Below are positions 63,712-64,000 of a stretch of 64,000 nt of DNA, piece by piece. Positions within the stretch are counted from its first letter, which is position 1. Every line of letters starts with the position of its first letter. The stretch comes from JANYCO01 sp964437245 (lineage in GTDB: Bacteria; Bacteroidota; Bacteroidia; Cytophagales; Cytophagaceae). The position numbers and the translations under genes are program-made. The notes beneath the pieces were generated by a model that was given only the letters and a program-made list of their open reading frames with translations, did not search any database and was not told the origin of the DNA. The stretch covers positions 23,775 to 87,774 of the forward strand of contig CAYTGJ010000002.1 in NCBI GenBank assembly GCA_964437245.1, read 5' to 3'.

Positions 63712-63826
63712 CATGTCTAACCCTGGTGATTGTCAAGTATTTTTGAACTATCGGAGAAGTTATTGCGTTAATATTATAGATTGAAAGTAGTTTTCAATTG
63801 TTTTAATAAGGTAAGGTTTATTAGTC

Positions 63827-63861
63827 CAAAAAGGCCCCATCTCCCCGATGGGGCTTTTTGG
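63827..63861. terminator. Bidirectional terminator-like hairpin
   Basis: CCCCAT and ATGGGG arms extended by A/T runs (CAAAAAG against CTTTTTG, one bulged G) form a hairpin with T residues on both strands. It lies between the cold-shock gene and a minus-strand gene ending at 63904. Confidence 0.75.
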
Positions 63862-63903
63862 TTTTAAGAAGTTTCAAAAACAATTCCCGGGTCTGGCAGG
63901 TGA

Positions 63904-64000
63904 CTAAATGCGGACAGAGCCAAAATCCTGCTCATACATGCATTTAAAATGGCCTTCAGGGCATTTCTGATACCCGATCTTGGAACAAGGCCTGCAATTC
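63904..64000 (-). CDS. GT9-family glycosyltransferase (heptosyltransferase-like), C-terminal end
   Basis: On the minus strand the last 31 residues of a protein are visible (NCRPCSKIGYQKCPEG..., stop TAG at 63906-63904). The CRPCSKIGY-x-KCPxGHFKCM pattern is typical of the C-terminus of GT9 (heptosyltransferase-like) enzymes in Bacteroidota. The rest lies outside the window, so this rests on the tail only. The hairpin at 63827-63861 would terminate it. Confidence 0.65.
   Translation of the reverse strand, partial: NCRPCSKIGYQKCPEGHFKCMYEQDFGSVRI

Overview
The window is a piece of a Bacteroidota chromosome, most like the Cytophagales/Chitinophagales side of the phylum, although the order cannot be fixed from sequence alone. 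The evidence is bacillithiol synthase BshA, a DUF4292 lipoprotein next to an EnvC-like protein, an atpD-atpC pair detached from the other ATP synthase genes, a mutL-rhomboid-rhomboid cluster, and promoters of the TTTG-N19-TAnnTTTG type. Shine-Dalgarno sequences are mostly absent. Two runs of ten N inside one gene show that this is a scaffolded draft assembly. I found no rRNA, tRNA, IS element, phage gene or CRISPR array.

Layout. 1-5.7 kb: end of a 3'-5' exonuclease, a double-NBD peptide-type ABC ATPase, RNase R, a polyprenyl diphosphate synthase and a small membrane protein. 5.9-10.2 kb: a signalling island of three soluble histidine kinases and three response regulators, transcribed divergently. 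10.4-18.7 kb: a DUF3703 protein, three secreted TPR or OmpA-like proteins, atpD-atpC and an M42-type peptidase. 18.8-39.3 kb: a large surface-polysaccharide locus, almost all on the minus strand. 39.3-51 kb: envelope and housekeeping genes (DUF2721, EnvC-like, DUF4292, TPR lipoprotein, sugar nucleotidyltransferase, dut, second flippase, enoyl-CoA hydratase, two rhomboids, mutL). 51.3-64 kb: a GH3/beta-lactamase fusion, bshA, a fatty-acid hydroxylase, panB, an Nfu protein, a surface protein, a tail-specific protease, thrC, an XRE regulator, a cold-shock protein and the tail of a GT9 glycosyltransferase.

The polysaccharide locus reads as a route to a fucosylated, methylated and possibly amidated glycan. 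Gmd and Fcl make GDP-L-fucose, and a GT11 fucosyltransferase can use it. Other glycosyltransferases (GT2 and GT4-like), three FkbM methyltransferases, a DUF268 methyltransferase-like protein, a hexapeptide acyltransferase and two AsnB-type amidotransferases would build and decorate the repeat unit. A Wzx flippase and a lone opposite-strand Wzy-like protein would export and polymerise it. No initiating phosphoglycosyltransferase or Wza/Wzc export gene is present, so these must lie elsewhere. The core (about 22.4-35.2 kb) looks more AT-rich than its flanks and holds two relics of one sugar epimerase, as expected for an exchangeable cassette.

Observations most worth checking: a nested stem-loop and a chain of overlapping mini-ORFs leading into thrC; the signalling island; the AsnB / unknown cupin-like / FkbM trio; the two epimerase relics; and an EnvC-like protein whose LytM zinc ligands are replaced.
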